Shown: positions 1 to 6,047, numbered from the stretch's first letter. The stretch is 7,063 nt of DNA from Rickettsiales bacterium (GCA_031276335.1 JAISNH010000009.1:1-7063), one strand, 5' to 3'. Notes: generated from the sequence alone by a model not told the origin. Made by a program: numbers and translations.

Positions 1-584
1 TTGCCGGCAACACGCTGTCCGCAAAGGACGAGAAGTTTTTGAAGGATGTGGAGATTTACGTCAACTCGCTGAAAAGCATACGCGGCAGCTTCGCCCAAAG
101 CTCGTCGAACGGCGTGAAGGACGAGGGCGTGTTCTATATAAAGAAGCCGGGACGCATGCGCCTGGAGTACAAAAGCCCGATGCTGCTGGTCGCGGACGGC
201 ACCTCAATCGTGTACCACGACAAGAAGCTGAACCAGATATCCTACATCGCGCTTGATTCCAACCCGGCCTCGATAATCCTGAACGGCAATGTCGCCTTGA
301 CCGGCGCCAATCCGTCCGCGAAGGTAAAGGGCATAGAGGAAGTCGGCGATACGACCGAGCTGACGCTTGCCACGAAGAACGAGAAGCAGACCGGCGTAAT
401 CACGCTGGTGTTCCAGACGTTCCCGCTCTCGCTCCTTGGCTGGAAGGTGAAGGACGCCCAGGGCGTGACGACCAAGATAATCCTGAGCGGCATCACGCCG
501 GAATCATCCCTCGCCGATTCCCTGTTCAAGATAACGAAAACCAGGAGCTTCACGAATACGAAACCGGTGGGCAGGTATTATTGA
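1..584 (+). CDS. lolA: LolA-family outer-membrane lipoprotein carrier, 5' end missing
   Basis: The reading frame is open from base 3 to the TGA at 582-584, giving 193 visible residues. The true start and any signal peptide lie upstream of the window; a TTG at 39 is internal and has no convincing ribosome site. LolA is the periplasmic chaperone that takes lipoproteins from the LolCDE complex and carries them to the outer membrane. The family pattern is visible from the start: an opening helix with VEIYVNSLKSIRGSF, then GVFYIKKPGRMRLEY, then a PMLLVADG strand and a YHDKKL segment. These are the first strands of the open beta-barrel that holds the acyl chains, with the conserved Pro-Gly-Arg-x-Arg stretch. 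The end of the barrel (FPLSLLGW, then KIILSG) is also present. The next gene starts one base after the stop, so the two are probably co-transcribed. The family call is secure; the exact LolA subgroup is not. Confidence 0.87.
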   Translation, partial: AGNTLSAKDEKFLKDVEIYVNSLKSIRGSFAQSSSNGVKDEGVFYIKKPGRMRLEYKSPMLLVADGTSIVYHDKKLNQISYIALDSNPASIILNGNVALTGANPSAKVKGIEEVGDTTELTLATKNEKQTGVITLVFQTFPLSLLGWKVKDAQGVTTKIILSGITPESSLADSLFKITKTRSFTNTKPVGRYY

Positions 585-585
585 A

Positions 586-1026
586 ATGAAAAGATATTTG
601 ATTTTATGCGCGCTCCTGTTCGCCTGCCGCGGCATTTCCCCGGCAAACGGCGCCGGCTGCTCCACCGGCAAAGAATGCGTTGAAAAAGGCGACAAGATCT
701 TTTTTCAAGGCGAATACGGCAAATCGCTTCCGTATTTTGAAAAGGCCATAAAGTTGGATGCGGCGCCCGGTAAAACTCCGGAACGGATAGTGTTCAAGGG
801 CGACAGCGAGTTTGCTATGGAAAAATACTGCCTCATATTGGAGCGGCGGCAGAAATATTATGAGGCGCTTGACTGCTACCATTATCTTTCCCTCGACGGA
901 ACAGGCCCGAATATAAAAAATATATACGATGCATCCGGTATTCAACAGGAAGAATACCCCACACATCAAAGCGTTGTGGATTTCGGCAAAAGGTTCAAGA
1001 AAGAACTCTGGAACATCGAACAATGA
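586..1026 (+). CDS. Small exported protein with TPR-like segment, function unknown
   Basis: I do not recognise this 146-residue protein. It begins with a signal-peptide-like segment (K2-R3, hydrophobic L5-F12) and a plausible signal peptidase I site near residues 20-24, so it probably acts in the periplasm. Residues about 31-58 (VEKGDKIFFQGEYGKSLPYF and what follows) look like one TPR repeat, with the Gly/Tyr/Ala spacing of the helix pair. A second helical pair, around residues 76-100, is weaker. Four cysteines remain in the predicted mature chain (C25, C31, C82, C97), which would fit disulfides. Its ATG lies 1 nt after the upstream stop, and its TGA overlaps the tsaE ATG, so translation is likely coupled on both sides. 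By eye the second half is richer in A+T than its neighbours, with more TTT, TAT and ATA codons. Cys14 could be read as a lipoprotein cysteine, but Phe at -2 makes a poor lipobox. Confidence 0.75.
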   Translation: MKRYLILCALLFACRGISPANGAGCSTGKECVEKGDKIFFQGEYGKSLPYFEKAIKLDAAPGKTPERIVFKGDSEFAMEKYCLILERRQKYYEALDCYHYLSLDGTGPNIKNIYDASGIQQEEYPTHQSVVDFGKRFKKELWNIEQ

Positions 1027-1448
1027 AATTTTCCATCCCGACAGAAGCCGACACGCGGCGGATCGCGCGCGAATTCGCAGCCTCGCTGAAGCCGCATGAC
1101 GCGGTGCTGCTGCACGGTGCGCTCGGCATGGGAAAGACTGTGTTCGCCCGCGCGCTAATCCAGGCGCTTATCGGCCGCGGCGAAACGGTGAAAAGCCCGA
1201 GCTTCACGCTGCTCGAAACATATGAATACGAAGGCGGCGCGATCTCGCATTACGATTTCTACAGAATCAAAAGCGAGGACGAGCTGTTCGAGCTCGACTT
1301 GGAAGACAGCCTGCGCCGCAACTTGACGATTATCGAATGGCCGGAAATCGCGGCCGACATCGTCGATTCCGCCGCCCGTCCCATACACGTGTACTTTTCG
1401 GAAAAGGACGGCGCGCGGTATATCGAGATAACGGAACCCACCCGGTAA
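1023..1448 (+). CDS. tsaE: tRNA threonylcarbamoyladenosine biosynthesis ATPase TsaE
   Basis: TsaE is the P-loop ATPase that works with TsaD and TsaB in the cytoplasm to put the threonylcarbamoyl group on A37 of ANN-decoding tRNAs. The 141 residues cover the whole family fold. The Walker A loop is GALGMGKT (32-39), with Met where Ala is usual. The SPSF segment (58-61) corresponds to the family SPTF, HYDFYR (76-81) to the HxDxYR signature, and IEWPE (104-108) to the conserved Glu-Trp motif. The ATG overlaps the upstream stop as ATGA, and no good Shine-Dalgarno is visible, so translational coupling is likely. In many alphaproteobacteria tsaE is followed by, or fused to, an aminoglycoside-phosphotransferase-like kinase. 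Here the gene ends alone, and a promoter for an unrelated gene follows. An efficient t6A pathway is needed for ATA codons, which are abundant here, but that link is only contextual. Confidence 0.95.
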   Translation: MKFSIPTEADTRRIAREFAASLKPHDAVLLHGALGMGKTVFARALIQALIGRGETVKSPSFTLLETYEYEGGAISHYDFYRIKSEDELFELDLEDSLRRNLTIIEWPEIAADIVDSAARPIHVYFSEKDGARYIEITEPTR

Positions 1449-1483
1449 TTCCCGCATCCGCCCGGCAAAGGACAAAAAACCGC

Positions 1484-1512
1484 TTGTCTTCGCCTTTAAT
1501 CTATCATATACT
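1484..1512 (+). promoter_or_regulatory. Predicted sigma70-type promoter for the 348-residue protein gene
   Basis: TTGTCT (1484-1489) and TATACT (1507-1512) are separated by exactly 17 bases, matching four and five of six consensus positions. The expected start site is about 1519-1520, some 45 bases before the GTG start of the next gene. The promoter sits in an AT-rich gap after tsaE, which suggests the next gene is a separate transcription unit. This is prediction from sequence only. Confidence 0.6.
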
Positions 1513-1517
1513 AGAAA

Positions 1518-1548
1518 ATATTCATATCTACAACCGATAGTGGAATAT
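1518..1548 (+). promoter_or_regulatory. Imperfect hairpin / inverted repeat at the predicted transcript start
   Basis: ATATTC (1518-1523) pairs with GAATAT (1543-1548), and inside it TATC (1525-1528) pairs with GATA (1536-1539) around a 7-base loop. One base is unpaired on the left and three on the right. It lies at the predicted 5' end of the message and 16 bases before the start codon. It may be a 5' stability structure or an operator-like inverted repeat. The pairs are mostly A-T, so the RNA form would be weak. Confidence 0.35.
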
Positions 1549-1564
1549 AGATTGAGGGGAAAAA

Positions 1565-2611
1565 GTGTCGGGCGAAAATACGGGCGGCATGCCGCTGGCC
1601 ATAAAACTGCCTAGGAAGCTAAAGCTTGCAAGCCGCGCGGGCGTGTTCCTGTATTTCCCGGACATGGACGGCGTCGCCCTGTCGTCCGGCAAGGACTTCG
1701 GCGGCGGGCTATTCTCGCTGTCCCCGATCGAGCTGCGCGCGGCCGCCGTAACGATTCCCGGAAACGGAACGGAGCGGCAATTCCTGCTGATTATAAAGAA
1801 CCCAAAGGCGACGGAGGCGGTCGCCAACATCTACTTCCGGGACGGCATATTCGAAAACGGTCCCTTCGTGTCCGCCGACTACCGCATGTCGGACGAAGAC
1901 GGCATAACTATCTCCGCAGCCACGTTCTCGCCGGAGCGGTACGTCGCGTTCGAAATCGAAGGCGTGCCGGAATCCGCCGGCCTGTCGAAGGGGCGGTGCG
2001 TTTCCGACACCGTTTGGGAAGTTCCCGCTCGCGACGCGAAAAGCTTCGCGCTGATGCTGCCCGGGGGAAAGGCGGGCGCAATCGGGCAGATACGCCTTGC
2101 CATAACCGCCTCGGACAAAAGAGCGGAAGGGCTGAAGACCACGTTCAATCTCGTCATCCCGCTGAAGAAGCCGTCGCGGAAGCCGCGTCGCGAATACCGC
2201 GAGATGAAGATAGACGCGGGAAAAATCCTGAGGGACGGAGGACTGAAGGCAAAGGACTGCCTGCTGCGCATACGCCTGCCCGACGGCGCGTTCTGCGTAA
2301 AGGGCGCCGCGAAGGCTAAGGACAAATGGATACTCGGCAGGAACGCCGGCAAGATCGTGACAGTGGACAACTTCGACATGTCGAAGGACACGCTCGACCT
2401 GGCGCTGGAATTCATCGCGCTCAACCCGGACGGCTCGTTCGAAACATATGTGAAAAAGCTGGCGTGCGACTTCCGCGGCAGCCTGGCCAGCGGCGCGGAC
2501 TTCGTAAAATGCATATCCTGCCGGAACGCCTCCAGATGCGCCATGTTCGGCGAATTCATGGAATATATAGGCAACTCCACCATACTCAGGCACATCGCAG
2601 GGACAAGATAG
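1565..2611 (+). CDS. Hypothetical protein with three diverged beta-type repeats and a Cys cluster
   Basis: I do not recognise this 348-residue protein as a named family. The GTG start follows a GAGGGGA ribosome site (1554-1560). There is no signal peptide or membrane segment, so nothing visible places it outside the cytoplasm. Three related modules can be aligned. Each has a Gly followed exactly eight residues later by an aromatic and two further on by Leu/Val: G42-F50-L52, G143-W151-V153 and G247-W255-L257. The first two also share Leu-Ser three residues before the Gly (L39, L140) and Pro-Gly 23 residues after it (P65, P166). The period is about 100 residues. The pattern resembles the LSxG...WxL repeats I recall from large alphaproteobacterial adhesin-like proteins. 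A basic linker (201-213) separates modules two and three. The C-terminus has C316-x2-C319-x5-C325. It has its own promoter and is not tightly packed with its neighbours. Function unknown. Confidence 0.8.
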   Translation: MSGENTGGMPLAIKLPRKLKLASRAGVFLYFPDMDGVALSSGKDFGGGLFSLSPIELRAAAVTIPGNGTERQFLLIIKNPKATEAVANIYFRDGIFENGPFVSADYRMSDEDGITISAATFSPERYVAFEIEGVPESAGLSKGRCVSDTVWEVPARDAKSFALMLPGGKAGAIGQIRLAITASDKRAEGLKTTFNLVIPLKKPSRKPRREYREMKIDAGKILRDGGLKAKDCLLRIRLPDGAFCVKGAAKAKDKWILGRNAGKIVTVDNFDMSKDTLDLALEFIALNPDGSFETYVKKLACDFRGSLASGADFVKCISCRNASRCAMFGEFMEYIGNSTILRHIAGTR

Positions 2612-2709
2612 GAAATCCGCCCGGATTCCGGCATATTATCATATTGATTTTACAAAATTTTATTATTGCCCGCCTTATCCCTAAATTCTTCCGGAAATCC
2701 GCCTTTTTT
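2611..2709 (+). terminator. Possible terminator / alternative-pairing region after the 348-residue gene
   Basis: Starting at the last base of the stop codon, GGAAATCC (2611-2618) can fold with GGATTCC (2623-2629) around a short loop, leaving one A bulged. The same GGATTCCGG (2623-2631) can instead pair with CCGGAAATCC (2691-2700), which is followed by GCC and six T residues (2704-2709). The two foldings exclude each other. The bases between are very AT-rich. The T-run makes termination plausible, but the local stem is short, so this is a weak call. Confidence 0.3.
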
Positions 2710-2711
2710 CC

Positions 2712-2740
2712 TTGCTTTTGCCTACCCTTTTTGCTACTAT
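2712..2740 (+). promoter_or_regulatory. Predicted extended -10 promoter of the gyrA-tatB-tatC unit
   Basis: TTGCTT (2712-2717) and TACTAT (2735-2740) are 17 bases apart, and a TG at 2732-2733 gives the extended -10 form TGnTACTAT. The expected start site is about 2747, leaving a leader of roughly 43 bases before the gyrA TTG. It lies directly after the T-run at 2704-2709. This also argues against starting the gyrA protein further upstream, since that would put coding sequence through the promoter. Confidence 0.62.
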
Positions 2741-2757
2741 TTCCACATCGAAAACAG

Positions 2758-2774
2758 GGGGCTGGAAAAGCCCT
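2758..2774 (+). promoter_or_regulatory. Leader hairpin abutting the gyrA ribosome-binding site
   Basis: GGGCT (2759-2763) pairs perfectly with AGCCC (2769-2773) around the five-base loop GGAAA, and a G-T pair extends the stem to 2758/2774. The stem ends one base before the ribosome site at 2776. A register-shifted alternative, CAGGG (2755-2759) with CCCTG (2771-2775), is also possible. A hairpin this close to the ribosome site could tune gyrA translation, but no regulator is indicated by the sequence. Confidence 0.42.
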
Positions 2775-2775
2775 G

Positions 2776-2783
2776 GGAAGGAG
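2776..2783 (+). promoter_or_regulatory. Ribosome-binding site that fixes the gyrA TTG start
   Basis: GGAAGGAG is a near-perfect Shine-Dalgarno, six bases before the TTG at 2790. No ATG or GTG lies in frame nearby before the conserved GyrA core begins. The site therefore decides the start codon. Confidence 0.8.
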
Positions 2784-2789
2784 TGTAAA

Positions 2790-5693
2790 TTGTCAGAAAA
2801 CGACACGAATGAATCTGTGAAAACAGAGCTTGAGAAGAATGTGAAAATCGCGCCGATCGTGCACGAGATGCAGACATCGTATCTGGACTACGCGATGTCG
2901 GTCATCATTTCACGCGCGCTGCCGGACGTGCGCGACGGGTTGAAGCCGGTGCACCGCCGCATCATCTACTCGATGAAGGAGAACGGGTTCGAGTATGGAA
3001 AGCCGTTCCGCAAATCCGCGCGCGTCGTCGGCGACGTCATGGGAAAGTACCACCCGCATGGCGATGCCGCTATATACGAATCCATGGTCCGCATGAGCCA
3101 GGACTTCTCGATGGGCGTTCCCATGATCGACGGGCAGGGAAACTTCGGCTCCATGGACGGGGATTCCGCCGCCGCGATGAGGTACACGGAGGCCAGGATG
3201 AGCAAGGCCGCCGCGTACATGGTCGAGGATTTGGACAAGGACACGGTCGACTGGCGCCCGAACTATGACGAAAGCACGAAGGAGCCGGAGGTGCTCCCCG
3301 CGCGCTTCCCGAACCTTCTCGTCAACGGCTCGAGCGGCATAGCGGTCGGCATGGCGACCAACATCCCGACGCACAACCTGGGCGAAGTGATCGACGCGGC
3401 CTGCGCCGTAATCGACAACCCGAACATTTCGACCGACGAGCTGGTCAGGCTGGTCCCCGCGCCCGACTTTCCGACCGGCGGCGTGATACTGGGCCTCTCC
3501 GGATCCTATTCCGCCTACACGACCGGCCGCGGCAGCGTCATAATCCGCGCGAAGACCCATTTCGAGGAAGTGCGCGCCAGGACCGCCATCATCGTCGATG
3601 AAATCCCGTACCAGGTCAACAAGAAGGTGATGATAGCGAAAATCGCCGAGCTGGTGAAGGACAAGCGGCTGGAGGGCATATCCGACCTGAGGGACGAAAG
3701 CTCCCGCCAGGGCGTCCGCGTCGTGATCGAGCTGAAGAAGGACGCGGTTCCCGACGTCATCTTGAACCAGCTTTTCAAGTTCTCGCAGCTGCAGACGAGC
3801 TTCGGCATAAACATGCTGGCCATAGACAAGGGGCGCCCGGGGCTGATGAACCTGCGCCAGATACTGGACGCCTTCGTCGAGTTCCGCGAGGAGGTCATCC
3901 GCCGGCGCACGACGTTCGAGCTTAACCGCGCGCGCAACAAGGCGCACGTGTTGGTTGGGCTTTCAATCGCGGTGGCGAACCTGGACGACGTGATCGCGCT
4001 CATCCGCGCGGCCAGCGATCCGAATGACGCGAAGGACAAGCTGATGTCGCGCGAATTCAAGGCCGACCACATCGCGCCGCTTATCGACCTTATCGACGAC
4101 CCGGACAGCAAGATAGTGGACGGCAGGTACAGGCTTTCCGAAGCGCAGGCCAAGGCGATACTCGAGCTGAAGCTCCACAGGCTCACCGGGCTGGAGCTCG
4201 ACAAGCTGGCCGACGAGATAAAGGATACCGGCGCGGACATACAGGAGCTCCTGTCGATACTCCTCAACCGCGCGAAGCTGTTCGGGCTCCTGAAGGCCGA
4301 GCTAATGGAGGTTAGGGAAAAATTCGCCGCGCCGCGCAGGACCGAAATAGTGCCCTCCGAGCTCGAAACCGACATGGAGGACCTTATCGCGAAGGAGGAC
4401 ATGGCCATCACGATAACGAACACCGGGTACATAAAGCGCGTGCCGCTCTCCGTCTATCGCGCGCAGAACCGCGGCGGCAAGGGGCGCAACGCCATGAACA
4501 CGAAGGAGGAGGACTACGTGACGGACGTGTTCGTCGCGAACACGCACACTCCGATGATATTCTTCTCCAACCGCGGCATAGCCTACCAGATGAAGGTGTA
4601 CCGCCTTCCGCTTGCCACCCCGCAGTCGGTGGGAAAGGCGATTATCAACCTCCTGCCGCTCGAGCAGGGCGAAACGATTTCGACCATAATGCCGCTGCCG
4701 GAGAACGAGGCGGAATGGCAAAACCTGTACGTCATGTTCGCGACTTCGAAGGGCACGGTCAGGCGCAACCGGCTATCCGACTTCCTCGACATCCGCAAGA
4801 ACGGAAAGATCGCGATGAAGTTCGACGAGGACGGCGACGAGCTGGTGGCGGTCGCGGCGTGCTCGGAAAAGGACGACGTGTTCCTGTCTCTGCGCGGCGG
4901 GCGGTGCATACGCTTCCCGGTTTCCGAGGTGCGCGTGTTCCAATCCCGCAACTCGACAGGCATAAAGGGCATCAAGGTAGGCAAGGGCGACAAGGTGATC
5001 TCGATGTCCATCATCAACCACACGGACGCCGACGCCGAAACCCGCATGAGCTACCTGAAGATGAGCAAGGCCGCGCGGCGCGAGGAAGATTTGCCGGACG
5101 AGGCGGACGAGGAGGAGGCTGCCGCCCCCACCCGCACGCTTTCGGACAGCGAGTTCAAGGCCATGGCGGAAAAGGAGCAGTTCATCCTGACCGTCACGGA
5201 AACCGGATTCGGCAAGCGCTCCTCCAGCTACGAGTACCGCACCACCCACCGCGGCGGCTCCGGCATCGCCAACATCAAAATCGCCGGAAAGACCAAGGCG
5301 GTGGTAAGCTCGTTCCCGATAGAGGGCACCGACAACATCCTCATGGTCACCGACGGCGGAAAGATGATACGCCTTGACGTCGGAAGCATACGCATCGCCG
5401 GGCGGCATACCATGGGCGTCACGCTGTTGAAATGCGCCGAGGGCGAAAAGGTCGTTTCCACCGCCATAATCGAGAAGGAAGTGGACGAGGAGCCGGCAGA
5501 GCAGGACAACGGCGCGCCAACGTCCGGAAAATCCGCCGCGGAGAAGGCTGGGGAGGAATCCGTGAATGCGGCGACCGAACCCGCGCCTGCGGAAAAGGCG
5601 GCGGAGCCGGAACAGGATAAAGCCGGAAAGCCGGCCGAGAAACCGGCGGACGAACCGAAGCCCGCGAAAATGCAAACCGACTTGTTCGAGTAA
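2790..5693 (+). CDS. gyrA: DNA gyrase subunit A
   Basis: GyrA is the DNA-breaking and wrapping subunit of gyrase, which with GyrB adds negative supercoils using ATP. From the TTG start it has 967 residues, against 875 in E. coli. The cleavage domain is intact, and catalytic Tyr132 lies in [10 protein letters not shown], matching E. coli Tyr122. [14 protein letters not shown] and the C-terminal propeller identify GyrA rather than ParC. The quinolone region reads GDAAIYE, so the positions matching E. coli Ser83 and Asp87 are Ala93 and Glu97. The GyrA-box is QNRGGKG (559-565), with Asn where Arg is usual; a box-like HRGGSG occurs later in the propeller. Residues about 758-796 form an acidic insert of the alphaproteobacterial kind. 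From about 897 the chain is an Ala/Glu/Lys/Pro-rich, probably disordered tail ending in Q962-T-D-L-F966-E, a candidate clamp-binding motif. It has its own promoter and runs directly into tatB. Confidence 0.97.
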   Translation: MSENDTNESVKTELEKNVKIAPIVHEMQTSYLDYAMSVIISRALPDVRDGLKPVHRRIIYSMKENGFEYGKPFRKSARVVGDVMGKYHPHGDAAIYESMVRMSQDFSMGVPMIDGQGNFGSMDGDSAAAMRYTEARMSKAAAYMVEDLDKDTVDWRPNYDESTKEPEVLPARFPNLLVNGSSGIAVGMATNIPTHNLGEVIDAACAVIDNPNISTDELVRLVPAPDFPTGGVILGLSGSYSAYTTGRGSVIIRAKTHFEEVRARTAIIVDEIPYQVNKKVMIAKIAELVKDKRLEGISDLRDESSRQGVRVVIELKKDAVPDVILNQLFKFSQLQTSFGINMLAIDKGRPGLMNLRQILDAFVEFREEVIRRRTTFELNRARNKAHVLVGLSIAVANLDDVIALIRAASDPNDAKDKLMSREFKADHIAPLIDLIDDPDSKIVDGRYRLSEAQAKAILELKLHRLTGLELDKLADEIKDTGADIQELLSILLNRAKLFGLLKAELMEVREKFAAPRRTEIVPSELETDMEDLIAKEDMAITITNTGYIKRVPLSVYRAQNRGGKGRNAMNTKEEDYVTDVFVANTHTPMIFFSNRGIAYQMKVYRLPLATPQSVGKAIINLLPLEQGETISTIMPLPENEAEWQNLYVMFATSKGTVRRNRLSDFLDIRKNGKIAMKFDEDGDELVAVAACSEKDDVFLSLRGGRCIRFPVSEVRVFQSRNSTGIKGIKVGKGDKVISMSIINHTDADAETRMSYLKMSKAARREEDLPDEADEEEAAAPTRTLSDSEFKAMAEKEQFILTVTETGFGKRSSSYEYRTTHRGGSGIANIKIAGKTKAVVSSFPIEGTDNILMVTDGGKMIRLDVGSIRIAGRHTMGVTLLKCAEGEKVVSTAIIEKEVDEEPAEQDNGAPTSGKSAAEKAGEESVNAATEPAPAEKAAEPEQDKAGKPAEKPADEPKPAKMQTDLFE

Positions 5694-5697
5694 GGAG
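5692..5697 (+). promoter_or_regulatory. tatB ribosome-binding site overlapping the gyrA stop codon
   Basis: AAGGAG begins inside the gyrA TAA and sits five bases before the TTG at 5703. Ribosomes ending gyrA stop on top of the tatB ribosome site, so tatB is probably translated in a coupled way. The site also supports TTG as the real tatB start. Confidence 0.75.
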
Positions 5698-5702
5698 ACA
5701 GC

Positions 5703-6047
5703 TTGTTTGGGATAGGAATTGGCGAGGTTTTCGTGGTGATGCTTCTGGCGGCGGTTCTTATACCGCCGAAGGACATGCCGGCCGTCGTCAGGTTTTTGGC
5801 GAAAGCCTGGCGCAAAATCGCCGCCTGGGCGCGCTCCGTCCGCATGCAGATAAACGAGCTGGCTGGCTCGCTGGACGATGTAAGGGAGGCAGACGACGAC
5901 ACCTACGACCTCTTCCGCGACCAGATAGAGGAGCAGAGGCGCGCGTTCTCGCTCCGCCGCTCCAGCTTCTACGACGAGCTGGAGGACAAGAAGACGCCGA
6001 CGCTGAAAATATCGGGCGTCGAAAATAAAAAGAAGGCGAAGAAATGA
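5703..6047 (+). CDS. tatB: Sec-independent protein translocase subunit TatB
   Basis: TatB forms the substrate receptor with TatC in the inner membrane for folded proteins with twin-arginine signals. The N-terminus aligns without gaps to E. coli TatB. MFGIGIGE places Glu8 at the position typical of TatB (TatA usually has Gln there), followed by a short membrane helix (about 6-20), then Pro22 and Pro26, and an amphipathic helix with W36 and W42 (about 26-54). The Gly of the usual Gly-Pro hinge is replaced, giving Ile20-Pro21-Pro22. The rest is charged and coil-forming, with a Lys-rich end (KKKAKK). At 114 residues it is shorter than the 171 of E. coli. The TTG start has a strong ribosome site, and the stop overlaps the tatC ATG as ATGA. 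No tatA is seen in the window. TatA is the main alternative, but Glu8 and the adjoining tatC favour TatB. Confidence 0.88.
   Translation: MFGIGIGEVFVVMLLAAVLIPPKDMPAVVRFLAKAWRKIAAWARSVRMQINELAGSLDDVREADDDTYDLFRDQIEEQRRAFSLRRSSFYDELEDKKTPTLKISGVENKKKAKK

Noticed and set aside
586..660. Lipobox at Cys14 of the small exported protein
   Set aside because: The hydrophobic stretch is short and Phe at -2 is atypical; a signal peptidase I site near residue 22 fits better.
1709..2593. Long minus-strand open frame opposite the 348-residue gene (294 codons)
   Set aside because: The + strand frame has a promoter, a ribosome site and internally conserved repeats. The minus frame is Arg/Val/Ala-rich shadow sequence without a good start.
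2632..2690. AT-rich stretch as a replication origin or small RNA gene
   Set aside because: There are no DnaA-box clusters and no promoter-plus-terminator pair within it. It reads as ordinary intergenic DNA ahead of a promoter.
2712..2789. Upstream extension of gyrA to a TTG at 2712
   Set aside because: It would translate through the predicted promoter and ribosome site, and the added residues match nothing in GyrA. The TTG at 2790 has GGAAGGAG at ideal spacing.
2910..3947. Long open frame on the minus strand opposite gyrA (345 codons)
   Set aside because: Its residues are a shadow of GC-rich gyrA codons (Arg/Val/His/Asp-rich), with no recognisable domain; gyrA on the + strand is certain.
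4773..5675. Minus-strand open frame opposite the gyrA C-terminal domain (300 codons)
   Set aside because: It is compositional shadow, rich in Arg, Leu, Phe and Gly opposite Glu/Lys/Ala codons.
2790..5693. ParC (topoisomerase IV) instead of GyrA, because of the YE at the quinolone site
   Set aside because: The [11 protein letters not shown] context, a GyrA-box (though variant), a full C-terminal propeller and the alphaproteobacterial GyrA insert all point to GyrA.
5703..6047. TatA rather than TatB
   Set aside because: Glu8, the long charged C-terminal part and the direct overlap with tatC favour TatB, although a dual role cannot be excluded without tatA.
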